Source: Sinohyriopsis cumingii
Lineage: Eukaryota > Mollusca > Bivalvia > Unionida > Unionidae
NCBI GenBank assembly: GCA_028554795.2
Contig: CM068828.1
Location: 18,054,436-18,118,435, forward strand
DNA length: 64,000 nucleotides
Direction: 5' to 3'
Shown in pieces: positions 24,373 through 39,100 of this stretch. Under the pieces are notes generated by a model, which saw only the letters and a program-made list of their open reading frames with translations, was not told where the DNA came from and did not search any database. A program made the position numbers and the translations under genes. Every line of letters starts with the position of its first letter. Position 1 is the stretch's first letter.

Positions 24373-27176
24373 TTTCACATTGAACCTGGAGAGTGTTATT
24401 ATATGTTGCCTTATAAAATTCTTTAAAAAATATTGAATCTGTTGTAAATGACCTTGAAGGTCTTGGTAATTTCTCCAAAAGAGAATAATGCTAGTGAAGA
24501 ATGTATTGAAATTATATGTTATATGACTGTGACTGGCAAGTATTATTCTCAATAGTACGTAAAATATTAGATTTTTGTATTTACAACTTATCAGAGAGAC
24601 TTTGCTATTGTTGCTATAATGTGTTTATATTGCTTTTATTTTCTTCAACTTTGTTATACAATACTAGATTTTGCGTCTCTAAGATCTCTCTGCACTCGGT
24701 TAGGTTACTGAAATATTACAAGTCTTCTATATGCTGCATTTCCTAATTAAAAATGTGATTTTAATCCTGCGGAGTTTGGTATACAATAAGCGTGCTACTG
24801 CCAAGTATGCGGTTATACAAAAATGTAGTTTTTAAAGCTAATGTCATCATTTTGTACCTTGACTTTAGACCTACAAATGTGCCAGCTGCACGATAAGGTG
24901 TGGAGTTAGATAAAACGCTCAATAAAACATGTTAAGTGGTGAAAGAGTCACAACCTAGATATAGAAAACAGGACAGTAAATTCCCTTGTTTTTGGCTCTA
25001 TCCTTGAGGACAGATCGTATGACTAGGAGTACATAATACACTATGTCTATGGCATATATCAAGCAAACGTTTGCATGAAAATGCGTTCATTGGTTCAAAT
25101 TGACATAGGTGACCGATTTATATATTAGCTACCTGTGACCTTAACCTTGAGTTTGAAGTCATGGCCATGGTAGATTAATTGTGATATATAACTGGTGCAT
25201 GTTTCATTAAAATATCTTTAGTAGTTTAAAGGTTATCATCTAGAGAATGTAAAACAACCAACACAAAAACCATATATTTTCCCTAACCTGGCTGAAAACT
25301 TAATCTAATGGCAGGGGACCTGTATATATCATGTGACACACCGCCTAGTCATAAATTATATATGACTGAATTTTATAATCTTTCTCTAGCTGTAACACAG
25401 TTATGGGCTGGACAAGGAACTGTTAACATAAGAATGGACGAATGTAGAATCAGTATATTTTTTTCCAGATTTAAGATGGGTGTAAACATGCATCAATAGT
25501 CTTATCATAATTTAGAGCGACAGCAGAAGAGTTCCTGCCTTGACGTCGACCATTGCAAAATGACGAAAACCATAGCATACAAAACTTTATTTGTATCACA
25601 CACATGTGTTCCTTCTAAGATCTGAAACATTTTTTGAACGTCAGCCTGGATAAAAACATTGAATACCTTAAAAGTTTAAATAGATTCATGGAAGTATGAA
25701 TCACTTTATGAGTATCATATATGAATATATTCACTTTCATCGCAATAAAGATGTGTTTTAATTTAAGACTTGCAAGATTTATATGCATATAGGCATGTGA
25801 CTGTAACTTTGTGGCAAAGCCTTGGAAGATCACACTACGTCAAGTTGTAAAAGTGTACAATGGTCTCATAATACAACTTTTAATGTCTAAAATGTAACAG
25901 CCCTGACGTCACAAGTATGTACTGAGATGAATGCCCTTAACGTTGCAGATATGATCCTGGTATTGGTGCAAGACACAACATTCAAAATAAGTTTGATTTT
26001 CATGACTTAAACAGCTTCTTAAGTACAGTCCACTCACAAATGGCAATAACCTTCAAAATGAGATAATACATGTGTGTTATGTGACATGAACATAGGTCAT
26101 GCTACACTAAAAAGCACTAATTCATTTCATTGTTCTTGAGACTTTGAGAGCCAAAGATATAACACAAAAATAGATAATGTTGATTCCTGACTAATGAAAA
26201 TAACTAGACAAACAAATGATTCAAAAGTTACGAGTCAAAAATACACTTCGTTAAACTACATTAGAGGACTTTTGATTTACAGTCCTATATAAAAAGTGAG
26301 TAAGCTTTACAAATCAGTTCAATCTTGCCGATAGGACCATGTTATTGATACACTTTATACGTACGAGTGATAGGACAATGTTATTGATACAACTGATAGG
26401 TACAAGTGAGACGACCTTGCTATTCATACATACGATAGGTACAATAATTATACCCTCAAGGTTCGATTTTATATTGGGAAATGTTTCAATCTATGATCTT
26501 CAATAACACTTTCTGTGAGACAGTTTGGACACAAAAAAAAATTACATTGACCTGACACTCTAGCCCTGGCCTTAATTATAGGTCTGTGAGAGTTCCAATT
26601 AACAACATCAAGTGATAATGTACTACTATACCAAGTTTTGTATTTTTTACTACATTTAGAAGTTTGCAAGTGTTGCAGTTCCAAACAAATATAGAAATGT
26701 CTGCCTTTTACTTTCATATGAGAACCATCAAAGTAGCAAATTTGACACCCTTGTCTTAACGAAAAGTTGCATTTGTTCGTTCAGGATTTTGACAGTAAAC
26801 TTCATTTAATTTCCACTGACATCTTGTACTTGTGTGATGAATGGTGTCTATCAAAGCTAATTCCCAATGCATTTCGTGATCAGATTGGATGGCGTTGGAT
26901 AATTTGATCGTGAAACAGCACATCCATGGAACTCTCACTGGGTAACGTTCAGTAAATTGGTTATTCATTATTCGAGGGTCCTGCTTTCCGAGGATTCACC
27001 CGAGGTCAAAGGAGTTTCCAAAAGAAGGTTGTTGTTACTGCTGTCTTTTGGGCTACTGGCTTAAGCCGCAGGACTCCCGTTGTGACTAGAATATTTCAAA
27101 GAAGGATCACGTAGAAGGTAACAGATGCTACTGCAGAATACAATGGTCCACAATAGTTTCTCTCCATGATACAAAG

Positions 27177-28384
27177 TCATGTTGGCGATGGCGACTCTGA
27201 TGATACAATACACCACATAGATTTTTCAGAAAAATACCATTTGCGTTTTTGGCACACGTTTACCGCACCACACCCACAGGGATTGCTTTTGTAGATGTTG
27301 AAGAGTAGGAGCAAGTGCATACTGCTGTTGTGTTGAACTGTTGGTGACTTCTTTTTATATATGATGACTTTGACAGTCCAAGAATCAATACTCGGGGGTT
27401 GTCCTTTCCAAAGTACTGTCACTTCTTTGACTTGGTGTTTACCTACTGTATGGGTACTTCGATCGAGAATGCTTTCGTTTCCGTACATTTATTTCTTCTT
27501 TTTGGTCACTTGTTGCAACCCGGGCAAGTAGAAAGTTCCCTTTAACACTTCACTGTTCATGTCTTCTAATTTATAGACAGGAGGATGACGGCCTTGCACT
27601 CTTCCAGTGATATGAAACAATTCGGTGGTCCAATACGGTAAATAATTTTTGTCGAAGATACGTTTGCTTTTTCCAATGTTAACTCAATCTCCCGTCGTCA
27701 ACAGTCCATATTTCTTGGGGACAGTAGGGGACGTACCAAACAGTCGCTAAAACACGGACACTTTTGTTGTTGGGAAACACTTCTTCGGGGGCTCATCCGA
27801 TGCTTCGATGGTAAGATTGGTACTAAGCTTTGGTCAGGATCGGTAAGACGTTGATATACTTGTGGGTATGTTGATGCGGAAAATATTTCCACACACGCTC
27901 TTTTAAAATGCGTTGAAAACGTTCCAATATGCTGCCTTGGTTTCGGGATTTTTGGTGGTGAAAAAATGGATGTCCCTTTTGCCGGTTATTTTTGGAAAGC
28001 TTGCCGTCATCTGTTCGCCACTGGAGATTGTGACTAACGCTTTGTTTCGGCATTAATATTTAGGTTCGACCCATGTAAATCTGGTAAAGACGTGAATGAC
28101 ACGAAACATACTTGTAGCCGCGATTTTAGGTGGCTAAATGATTGCTCGATGACATCTACTTTGGTGCAACGTCTGGAAACGTTTCTTTAAATGGGTTTGT
28201 GTAACTTGTACGTTGCTTGTTTTTGTAACCATCGTTGCACCTTGGATGAACGTACACATTTCATTTGGGTTTTGGCAGTACGATACAAGTTTTGAACTCC
28301 TTCGTAACCTGCAGGATGGGCAGGATTGTAGGAAATACTGGCTAAAATATTCTCCATCAGGACTCCTTTCATTAAGTCACCCAC
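27177..28384 (-). pseudogene. Polinton-type integrase fossil, copy 4
   Basis: Same layout. 'NLYRTAK' and 'SILDRSTHT' variants match copy 3; 'KGVLMEN' matches copies 2 and 5-8. Confidence 0.85.
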
Positions 28385-29084
28385 CGTTCTCTGATGCTAC
28401 TCTTGCGTTCATAGGGTTGTTCGAAAACTGCTTAGCGTGTCCCACGTGCTACAGAAGTAGAATCCAAATGGTGATGGTAATGGTGACAAAGAAATCGCTT
28501 TTTCTTGCTTTCTTTTTAAGTTTCCGGTTTCCTTTCTTTTTTCCCCACTTTTGTCGAAGTAGAAGTCGACATCATCTATTTAAACAAAGCTTTGAGTTCT
28601 TATGTTGGGGAGTGGGGCAAGGGGTCTACAATAGCGCTGCAATCTTACTAGCCCTTTGAACGACTTCACGTGCGTCCTCTTCCTCTGGAATAAGTGTGGC
28701 TGCGTCTGTCTTTGTCCATTGGGGTGGTAGTGGAGGTGATTGACTTTTCATCCTGGCCTTGAAATCTTTCAGATTTGGTTTAGCTGTTTCCTGTAAAACT
28801 TGCAGGTGAAACAGTTGAAGACGTTGCAACATTTGACAATAGTGTTTTTCCTTTTCTGGCGAATCGGGACGATCCATCAATGATTGCAATTAGTGTGGTA
28901 ACTGTGGCATCATGGTCAGATTAGGTTTTCGACCTAAATGAGGGGTGTGCTTTTCTTGCCAACAATGGAATTCCATCAGTTGTGAGTTGGGTACTAAACT
29001 CAGCTTTCGTCCTTCCATGACATTCCATAGTACACGTATCAGGTCTTTCTACCAGCGGGGGTCCTTTCTTCTTCTTCTTCCTCC

Positions 29085-29493
29085 TTATTTCGGACAACCG
29101 AGTAAAACACTTCCAACAAGTCCTCCAAGAGACGCTCCAGTCAGTCCTTGGATCAAGGGTCCTAATAGCACTGGCATGAAATTATCTTTCGCGTTGCACA
29201 AACATCTTTCTCTTTTGACTGATGGGTATTTTCTTTCTGACTATTTGGCAAAGAACGTTTCGATGCTTTGCGAAGCAATCTTTCAGGAGTTTATTAATAG
29301 TTATCGTTCCTTTCAAGACATTCAAACAAAATTCAGACACAAGGTATCGATGATTTGTTTGAATGAATTGTTTTCGTTTGGTTGGATGGGCTTTCGACAG
29401 GACGGACGACACGTCATGATGATACAGTCTTTTTCTTTTTCTTATTTTGAGAAGAGAGTGACGGTGGTGGTGTGCACTTCTTTTGGATGACAT
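29085..29493 (-). pseudogene. Polinton small core-like protein fossil, copy 4
   Basis: Basic piece 29182-29493 and glycine-rich piece 29085-29177. Confidence 0.6.
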
Positions 29494-31183
29494 ATTCTTT
29501 CTTTTGGGAGGAAAACGTCACTGAAGCGAATGGTCTAGCAGGCGTCTATTCTATATTGGAAAATGTATCCACTGATTGTCGGTATGTCCTATCATTTTCA
29601 TGATGGGTATCACAAACATTGGTGGGTTCGAAACGGACTAAATCGTGACAGATCTTCTTTGGATATATTCAGTAAACTATGTAACACTCCCGATATTTCT
29701 TCGATTTTGATCTTCGGGAAAGATGATAAGGTCGTTAACGGAGGAGAAGTTCCTTAATAAATTGATTTCTTTGTTTTCATCAAATTTGGAAAGACGCGTG
29801 TTGAATCAGGGTTGACTGGCATCACGAGCAACGGTGAAGTGGAAGAAGCTACTGCTGGAGACACGGTCACCGATGTTCGTGGTTTGGGGAAGTAAGGTTG
29901 TCTTCTAGCAGCACTGCCTCACTTTCGTTAGAAGATGTTTCTTGGGGATTCTCTTCTTCTTGGGAATTTTCTTTTTCTGGTTATGTGCCTTGGTCGTGTT
30001 ACACGTTTTCTTCTTGGAACGTCTTTGGAGAGAAGCTCTTTTTAGGGGGTTAGCTGCTACTGCTGAATCATTTGGATACGAGTTTAAGAGGGAATGAATA
30101 ATGACACCTCCAAGAGAACCGCTACCTCCAGGTTTCAAAATAAATTGCTTTTCGGTTTGAGTATTGATTCTGGAATCTGCCTGTTGCGACAAGGCTACTT
30201 AGTCTTTGTCAAAAAAGCGTTTGATTTGATGAGGGATGTAAATGATGCCGTGAAGTAATTGACATGCTGTCGCCGTAAACCATTGTAAGACGTTTTTGAG
30301 ACTAGGGTTCAAAGACACGAGCACGCACTAGTGGATGTTTTTCGCACAAAACACGAATCACTTGTGAGACAGACAAGAAGTGCCGGAAGTTTTTATAGGT
30401 GCTTGAGTGACACTGTCGTACGCATAAGTCAGCCAAGGAGTTTCTATTTGGCTAGCAGTAGCGCTTGAGATTTATCTCTTGGACAAGTAAACAAAACCAC
30501 GTAATGAGAAGTGGGACCGATGGGCTTTAATTTGTGGAAACAAACTGAGGGTAATGTAAATGACACTGGTATTATGATGATGCCCTTTGCGTATAAATCA
30601 TGGATTAATTCTTCTTCGTCCTCTACTAACATATCGAAAATGACGTGTTTGACTCGTGTCAGGCATGATACTGTTCCCGCGAGGAGTGCCTTCCACAATG
30701 ATAATGAAATCTCCTTGACTTTCTTGAAGGAAGCTGTAAGCCGATTGCCGATCTTTGTAACACCGCACGAAGCATTAGGACGGACGATCGATTAAATGGG
30801 TTTTGTGCTAGATCAAACATTTAACAAAATCGCTTAGCCTCAACCTCTCAGTCCAGCAATCAGTATTTTAAAGGGATGATGAAGATGAAGTGACTCTCAA
30901 GTGGAACGATATAACTTCTCGTTAATGAGTTTGAGAGGATAGGAGGAGGTAAAGAAGCCATAGCGAAGGTGTATACAATTTAGAAAATAACATAGACAAG
31001 ACAAGAGATTTTTTACGTTTCAAGACACGTTTATTCAGTATTAAAAATGGCGATTTGACACGAAATACAAAAATACATTAGAGACAAATGGTTAAGTATA
31101 GATTTAAGATGCAACTCAAAACGACAAAAAATGCAATACAAACATATAACTGTACAAAATTTTCGATGAATGTGTGGTGTTCT

Positions 31184-31736
31184 ACAATTTCCAGGGACAC
31201 TGTGTAACATTCTTTGTGTCTCTACAAGATGGGCAGTCTGTAATATTTCCTCCCAGAATGGTCTTTCATTGGTGTCGATTTCGACGACGGTGCTATTGTC
31301 CTGAATTTGGGTTTACTTTGTGTCACGTTCTTCTTTCAATGTTGCTAACTCGCGATTAAATGTCACATTGTTCACTTGACGTTTTAAGTCATTAACCTAA
31401 ATCTATTACTTAGTTAGCCACTTCTTTCGTCCAAGCATCGAAACTAAAACCGTTCCAGTCACGTACATCTTTCCATTGAGGGTATAGGTCTAAAGCTACA
31501 CACAAACTTTCTTAAGCATCCAAAGTCAATACAGTTTTAAAAATAATTTCTTTACGTTCAGGTTGAGAGGTATCGAATGAAAGTGCAACGATTTTAACAG
31601 TTATAGTGTATCGTGCACATTGAAATGAGATATTATGTTGTCTTTGTAGGAACTTTTAGTAAATATTCCACATGGAATCTGCTGGCAAAGCATATGCTAG
31701 AGGCGAAGTCAATAATATGCACAATAAGATATTCAT
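31184..31736 (-). pseudogene. Broken secreted-protein-like gene, copy 5
   Basis: Signal-like start at 31736, unchanged from copy 1. Confidence 0.4.
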
Positions 31737-34540
31737 TTTCACATTGAACCTGGAGAGTGTTATTATATGTTGCCTTATAAAATTCTTTAAAAAATATTGA
31801 ATCTGTTGTAAATGACCTTGAAGGTCTTGGTAATTTCTCCAAAAGAGAATAATGCTAGTGAAGAATGTATTGAAATTATATGTTATATGACTGTGACTGG
31901 CAAGTATTATTCTCAATAGTACGTAAAATATTAGATTTTTGTATTTACAACTTATCAGAGAGACTTTGCTATTGTTGCTATAATGTGTTTATATTGCTTT
32001 TATTTTCTTCAACTTTGTTATACAATACTAGATTTTGCGTCTCTAAGATCTCTCTGCACTCGGTTAGGTTACTGAAATATTACAAGTCTTCTATATGCTG
32101 CATTTCCTAATTAAAAATGTGATTTTAATCCTGCGGAGTTTGGTATACAATAAGCGTGCTACTGCCAAGTATGCGGTTATACAAAAATGTAGTTTTTAAA
32201 GCTAATGTCATCATTTTGTACCTTGACTTTAGACCTACAAATGTGCCAGCTGCACGATAAGGTGTGGAGTTAGATAAAACGCTCAATAAAACATGTTAAG
32301 TGGTGAAAGAGTCACAACCTAGATATAGAAAACAGGACAGTAAATTCCCTTGTTTTTGGCTCTATCCTTGAGGACAGATCGTATGACTAGGAGTACATAA
32401 TACACTATGTCTATGGCATATATCAAGCAAACGTTTGCATGAAAATGCGTTCATTGGTTCAAATTGACATAGGTGACCGATTTATATATTAGCTACCTGT
32501 GACCTTAACCTTGAGTTTGAAGTCATGGCCATGGTAGATTAATTGTGATATATAACTGGTGCATGTTTCATTAAAATATCTTTAGTAGTTTAAAGGTTAT
32601 CATCTAGAGAATGTAAAACAACCAACACAAAAACCATATATTTTCCCTAACCTGGCTGAAAACTTAATCTAATGGCAGGGGACCTGTATATATCATGTGA
32701 CACACCGCCTAGTCATAAATTATATATGACTGAATTTTATAATCTTTCTCTAGCTGTAACACAGTTATGGGCTGGACAAGGAACTGTTAACATAAGAATG
32801 GACGAATGTAGAATCAGTATATTTTTTTCCAGATTTAAGATGGGTGTAAACATGCATCAATAGTCTTATCATAATTTAGAGCGACAGCAGTAGAGTTCCT
32901 GCCTTGACGTCGACCATTGCAAAATGACGAAAACCATAGCATACAAAACTTTATTTGTATCACACACATGTGTTCCTTCTAAGATCTGAAACATTTTTTG
33001 AACGTCAGCCTGGATAAAAACATTGAATACCTTAAAAGTTTAAATAGATTCATGGAAGTATGAATCACTTTATGAGTATCATATATGAATATATTCACTT
33101 TCATCGCAATAAAGATGTGTTTTAATTTAAGACTTGCAAGATTTATATGCATATAGGCATGTGACTGTAACTTTGTGGCAAAGCCTTGGAAGATCACACT
33201 ACGTCAAGTTGTAAAAGTGTACAATGGTCTCATAATACAACTTTTAATGTCTAAAATGTAACAGCCCTGACGTCACAAGTATGTACTGAGATGAATGCCC
33301 TTAACGTTGCAGATATGATCCTGGTATTGGTGCAAGACACAACATTCAAAATAAGTTTGATTTTCATGACTTAAACAGCTTCTTAAGTACAGTCCACTCA
33401 CAAATGGCAATAACCTTCAAAATGAGATAATACATGTGTGTTATGTGACATGAACATAGGTCATGCTACACTAAAAAGCACTAATTCATTTCATTGTTCT
33501 TGAGACTTTGAGAGCCAAAGATATAACACAAAAATAGATAATGTTGATTCCTGACTAATGAAAATAACTAGACAAACAAATGATTCAAAAGTTACGAGTC
33601 AAAAATACACTTCGTTAAACTACATTAGAGGACTTTTGATTTACAGTCCTATATAAAAAGTGAGTAAGCTTTACAAATCAGTTCAATCTTGCCGATAGGA
33701 CCATGTTATTGATACACTTTATACGTACGAGTGATAGGACAATGTTATTGATACAACTGATAGGTACAAGTGAGACGACCTTGCTATTCATACATACGAT
33801 AGGTACAATAATTATACCCTCAAGCTTCGATTTTATATTGGGAAATGTTTCAATCTATGATCTTCAATAACACTTTCTGTGAGACAGTTTGGACACAAAA
33901 AAAAATTACATTGACCTGACACTCTAGCCCTGGCCTTAATTATAGGTCTGTGAGAGTTCCAATTAACAACATCAAGTGATAATGTACTACTATACCAAGT
34001 TTTGTATTTTTTACTACATTTAGAAGTTTGCAAGTGTTGCAGTTCCAAACAAATATAGAAATGTCTGCCTTTTACTTTCATATGAGAACCATCAAAGTAG
34101 CAAATTTGACACCCTTGTCTTAACGAAAAGTTGCATTTGTTCGTTCAGGATTTTGACAGTAAACTTCATTTAATTTCCACTGACATCTTGTACTTGTGTG
34201 ATGAATGGTGTCTATCAAAGCTAATTCCCAATGCATTTCGTGATCAGATTGGATGGCGTTGGATAATTTGATCGTGAAACAGCACATCCATGGAACTCTC
34301 ACTGGGTAACGTTCAGTAAATTGGTTATTCATTATTCGAGGGTCCTGCTTTCCGAGGATTCACCCGAGGTCAAAGGAGTTTCCAAAAGAAGGTTGTTGTT
34401 ACTGCTGTCTTTTGGGCTACTGGCTTAAGCCGCAGGACTCCCGTTGTGACTAGAATATTTCAAAGAAGGATCACGTAGAAGGTAACAGATGCTACTGCAG
34501 AATACAATGGTCCACAATAGTTTCTCTCCATGATACAAAG

Positions 34541-35748
34541 TCATGTTGGCGATGGCGACTCTGATGATACAATACACCACATAGATTTTTCAGAAAAATA
34601 CCATTTGCGTTTTTGGCACACGTTTACCGCACCACACCCACAGGGATTGCTTTTGTAGATGTTGAAGAGTAGGAGCAAGTGCATACTGCTGTTGTGTTGA
34701 ACTGTTGGTGACTTCTTTTTATATATGATGACTTTGACAGTCCAAGAATCAATACTCGGGGGTTGTCCTTTCCAAAGTACTGTCACTTCTTTGACTTGGT
34801 GTTTACCTACTGTATGGGTACTTGGATCGAGAATGCTTTCGTTTCCGTACATTTATTTCTTCTTTTTGGTCACTTGTTGCAACCCGGGCAAGTAGAAAGT
34901 TCCCTTTAACACTTCACTGTTCATGTCTTCTAATTTATAGACAGGAGGATGACGGCCTTGCACTCTTCCAGTGATATGAAACAATTCGGTGGTCCAATAC
35001 GGTAAATAATTTTTGTCGAAGATACGTTTGCTTTTTCCAATGTTAACTCAATCTCCCGTCGTCAACAGTCCATATTTCTTGGGGACAGTAGGGGACGTAC
35101 CAAACAGTCGCTAAAACACGGACACTTTTGTTGTTGGGAAACACTTCTTCGGGGGCTCATCCGATGCTTCGATGGTAAGATTGGTACTAAGCTTTGGTCA
35201 GGATCGGTAAGACGTTGATATACTTGTGGGTATGTTGATGCGGAAAATATTTCCACACACGCTCTTTTAAAATGCGTTGAAAACGTTCCAATATGCTGCC
35301 TTGGTTTCGGGATTTTTGGTGGTGAAAAAATGGATGTCCCTTTTGCCGGTTATTTTTGGAAAGCTTGCCGTCATCTGTTCGCCACTGGAGATTGTGACTA
35401 ACGCTTTGTTTCGGCATTAATATTTAGGTTCGACCCATGTAAATCTGGTAAAGACGTGAATGACACGAAACATACTTGTAGCCGCGATTTTAGGTGGCTA
35501 AATGATTGCTCGATGACATCTACTTTGGTGCAACGTCTGGAAACGTTTCTTTAAATGGGTTTGTGTAACTTGTACGTTGCTTGTTTTTGTAACCATCGTT
35601 GCACCTTGGATGAACGTACACATTTCATTTGGGTTTTGGCAGTACGATACAAGTTTTGAACTCCTTCGTAACCTGCAGGATGGGCAGGATTGTAGGAAAT
35701 ACTGGCTAAAATATTCTCCATCAGGACTCCTTTCATTAAGTCACCCAC
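34541..35748 (-). pseudogene. Polinton-type integrase fossil, copy 5
   Basis: Same layout. It combines 'SILDPSTHT' (copies 1, 6, 7, 8) with 'NLYRTAK' (copies 3, 4), an intermediate between the left and right halves of the array. Confidence 0.85.
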
Positions 35749-36448
35749 CGTTCTCTGATGCTACTCTTGCGTTCATAGGGTTGTTCGAAAACTGCTTAGC
35801 GTGTCCCACGTGCTACAGAAGTAGAATCCAAATGGTGATGGTAATGGTGACAAAGAAATCGCTTTTTCTTGCTTTCTTTTTAAGTTTCCGGTTTCCTTTC
35901 TTTTTTCCCCACTTTTGTCGAAGTAGAAGTCGACATCATCTATTTAAACAAAGCTTTGAGTTCTTATGTTGGGGAGTGGGGCAAGGGGTCTACAAGAGCG
36001 CTGCAATCTTACTAGCCCTTTGAACGACTTCACGTGCGTCCTCTTCCTCTGGAATAAGTGTGGCTGCGTCTGTCTTTGTCCATTGGGGTGGTAGTGGAGG
36101 TGATTGACTTTTCATCCTGGCCTTGAAATCTTTCAGATTTGGTTTAGCTGTTTCCTGTAAAACTTGCAGGTGAAACAGTTGAAGACGTTGCAACATTTGA
36201 CAATAGTGTTTTTCCTTTTCTGGCGAATCGGGACGATCCATCAATGATTGCAATTAGTGTGGTAACTGTGGCATCATGGTCAGATTAGGATTGGGACCTA
36301 AATGAGGGGTGTGCTTTTCTTGCCAACAATGGAATTCCATCAGTTGTGAGTTGGGTACTAAACTCAGCTTTCGTCCTTCCATGACATTCCATAGTACACG
36401 TATCAGGTCTTTCTACCAGCGGGGGTCCTTTCTTCTTCTTCTTCCTCC

Positions 36449-36857
36449 TTATTTCGGACAACCGAGTAAAACACTTCCAACAAGTCCTCCAAGAGACGCT
36501 CCAGTCAGTCCTTGGATCAAGGGTCCTAATAGCACTGGCATGAAATTATCTTTCGCGTTGCACAAACATCTTTCTCTTTTGACTGATGGGTATTTTCTTT
36601 CTGACTATTTGGCAAAGAACGTTTCGATGCTTTGCGAAGCAATCTTTCAGGAGTTTATTAATAGTTATCGTTCCTTTCAAGACATTCAAACAAAATTCAG
36701 ACACAAGGTATCGATGATTTGTTTGAATGAATTGTTTTCGTTTGGTTGGATGGGCTTTCGACAGGACGGACGACACGTCATGATGATACAGTCTTTTTCT
36801 TTTTCTTATTTTGAGAAGAGAGTGACGGTGGTGGTGTGCACTTCTTTTGGATGACAT
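36449..36857 (-). pseudogene. Polinton small core-like protein fossil, copy 5
   Basis: Basic piece 36546-36857 and glycine-rich piece 36449-36541. Confidence 0.6.
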
Positions 36858-38547
36858 ATTCTTTCTTTTGGGAGGAAAACGTCACTGAAGCGAATGGTCT
36901 AGCAGGCGTCTATTCTATATTGGAAAATGTATCCACTGATTGTCGGTATGTCCTATCATTTTCATGATGGGTATCACAAACATTGGTGGGTTCGAAACGG
37001 ACTAAATCGTGACAGATCTTCTTTGGATATATTCAGTAAACTATGTAACACTCCCGATATTTCTTCGATTTTGATCTTCGGGAAAGATGATAAGGTCGTT
37101 AACGGAGGAGAAGTTCCTTAATAAATTGATTTCTTTGTTTTCATCAAATTTGGAAAGACGCGTGTTGAATCAGGGTTGACTGGCATCACGAGCAACGGTG
37201 AAGTGGAAGAAGCTACTGCTGGAGACACGGTCACCGATGTTCGTGGTTTGGGGAAGTAAGGTTGTCTTCTAGCAGCACTGCCTCACTTTCGTTAGAAGAT
37301 GTTTCTTGGGGATTCTCTTCTTCTTGGGAATTTTCTTTTTCTGGTTATGTGCCTTGGTCGTGTTACACGTTTTCTTCTTGGAACGTCTTTGGAGAGAAGC
37401 TCTTTTTAGGGGGTTAGCTGCTACTGCTGAATCATTTGGATACGAGTTTAAGAGGGAATGAATAATGACACCTCCAAGAGAACCGCTACCTCCAGGTTTC
37501 AAAATAAATTGCTTTTCGGTTTGAGTATTGATTCTGGAATCTGCCTGTTGCGACAAGGCTACTTAGTCTTTGTCAAAAAAGCGTTTGATTTGATGAGGGA
37601 TGTAAATGATGCCGTGAAGTAATTGACATGCTGTCGCCGTAAACCATTGTAAGACGTTTTTGAGACTAGGGTTCAAAGACACGAGCACGCACTAGTGGAT
37701 GTTTTTCGCACAAAACACGAATCACTTGTGAGACAGACAAGAAGTGCCGGAAGTTTTTATAGGTGCTTGAGTGACACTGTCGTACGCATAAGTCAGCCAA
37801 GGAGTTTCTATTTGGCTAGCAGTAGCGCTTGAGATTTATCTCTTGGACAAGTAAACAAAACCACGTAATGAGAAGTGGGACCGATGGGCTTTAATTTGTG
37901 GAAACAAACTGAGGGTAATGTAAATGACACTGGTATTATGATGATGCCCTTTGCGTATAAATCATGGATTAATTCTTCTTCGTCCTCTACTAACATATCG
38001 AAAATGACGTGTTTGACTCGTGTCAGGCATGATACTGTTCCCGCGAGGAGTGCCTTCCACAATGATAATGAAATCTCCTTGACTTTCTTGAAGGAAGCTG
38101 TAAGCCGATTGCCGATCTTTGTAACACCGCACGAAGCATTAGGACGGACGATCGATTAAATGGGTTTTGTGCTAGATCAAACATTTAACAAAATCGCTTA
38201 GCCTCAACCTCTCAGTCCAGCAATCAGTATTTTAAAGGGATGATGAAGATGAAGTGACTCTCAAGTGGAACGATATAACTTCTCGTTAATGAGTTTGAGA
38301 GGATAGGAGGAGGTAAAGAAGCCATAGCGAAGGTGTATACAATTTAGAAAATAACATAGACAAGACAAGAGATTTTTTACGTTTCAAGACACGTTTATTC
38401 AGTATTAAAAATGGCGATTTGACACGAAATACAAAAATACATTAGAGACAAATGGTTAAGTATAGATTTAAGATGCAACTCAAAACGACAAAAAATGCAA
38501 TACAAACATATAACTGTACAAAATTTTCGATGAATGTGTGGTGTTCT

Positions 38548-39100
38548 ACAATTTCCAGGGACACTGTGTAACATTCTTTGTGTCTCTACAAGATGGGCAG
38601 TCTGTAATATTTCCTCCCAGAATGGTCTTTCATTGGTGTCGATTTCGACGACGGTGCTATTGTCCTGAATTTGGGTTTACTTTGTGTCACGTTCTTCTTT
38701 CAATGTTGCTAACTCGCGATTAAATGTCACATTGTTCACTTGACGTTTTAAGTCATTAACCTAAATCTATTACTTAGTTAGCCACTTCTTTCGTCCAAGC
38801 ATCGAAACTAAAACCGTTCCAGTCACGTACATCTTTCCATTGAGGGTATAGGTCTAAAGCTACACACAAACTTTCTTAAGCATCCAAAGTCAATACAGTT
38901 TTAAAAATAATTTCTTTACGTTCAGGTTGAGAGGTATCGAATGAAAGTGCAACGATTTTAACAGTTATAGTGTATCGTGCACATTGAAATGAGATATTAT
39001 GTTGTCTTTGTAGGAACTTTTAGTAAATATTCCACATGGAATCTGCTGGCAAAGCATATGCTAGAGGCGAAGTCAATAATATGCACAATAAGATATTCAT
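38548..39100 (-). pseudogene. Broken secreted-protein-like gene, copy 6
   Basis: Signal-like start at 39100, unchanged from copy 1. Confidence 0.4.

Larger units (their letters stand above)
22091..29454. repeat. Macrosatellite unit, copy 4
   Basis: Begins a run (copies 4-6) with a G near 23524, where the other copies have A. The substitution cluster at 28926-28930 matches copy 2 and not its neighbours, copies 3 and 5. Confidence 0.95.
26756..30192 (-). mobile_element. Polinton/Maverick fossil block, copy 4/5
   Basis: Parts: basic 29905-30192, core-like 29085-29493, second conserved fragment 28626-28889, integrase 27177-28384, further conserved fragment 26756-26968. Confidence 0.75.
29455..36818. 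repeat. Macrosatellite unit, copy 5
   Basis: First copy with AAGCTT at 33822-33827. Copies 1-4 have AAGGTT at this place and copies 5-9 have AAGCTT. A private T at about 32891 distinguishes it. Confidence 0.95.
34120..37556 (-). mobile_element. Polinton/Maverick fossil block, copy 5/6
   Basis: Parts: basic 37269-37556, core-like 36449-36857, second conserved fragment 35990-36253, integrase 34541-35748, further conserved fragment 34120-34332. Confidence 0.75.
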
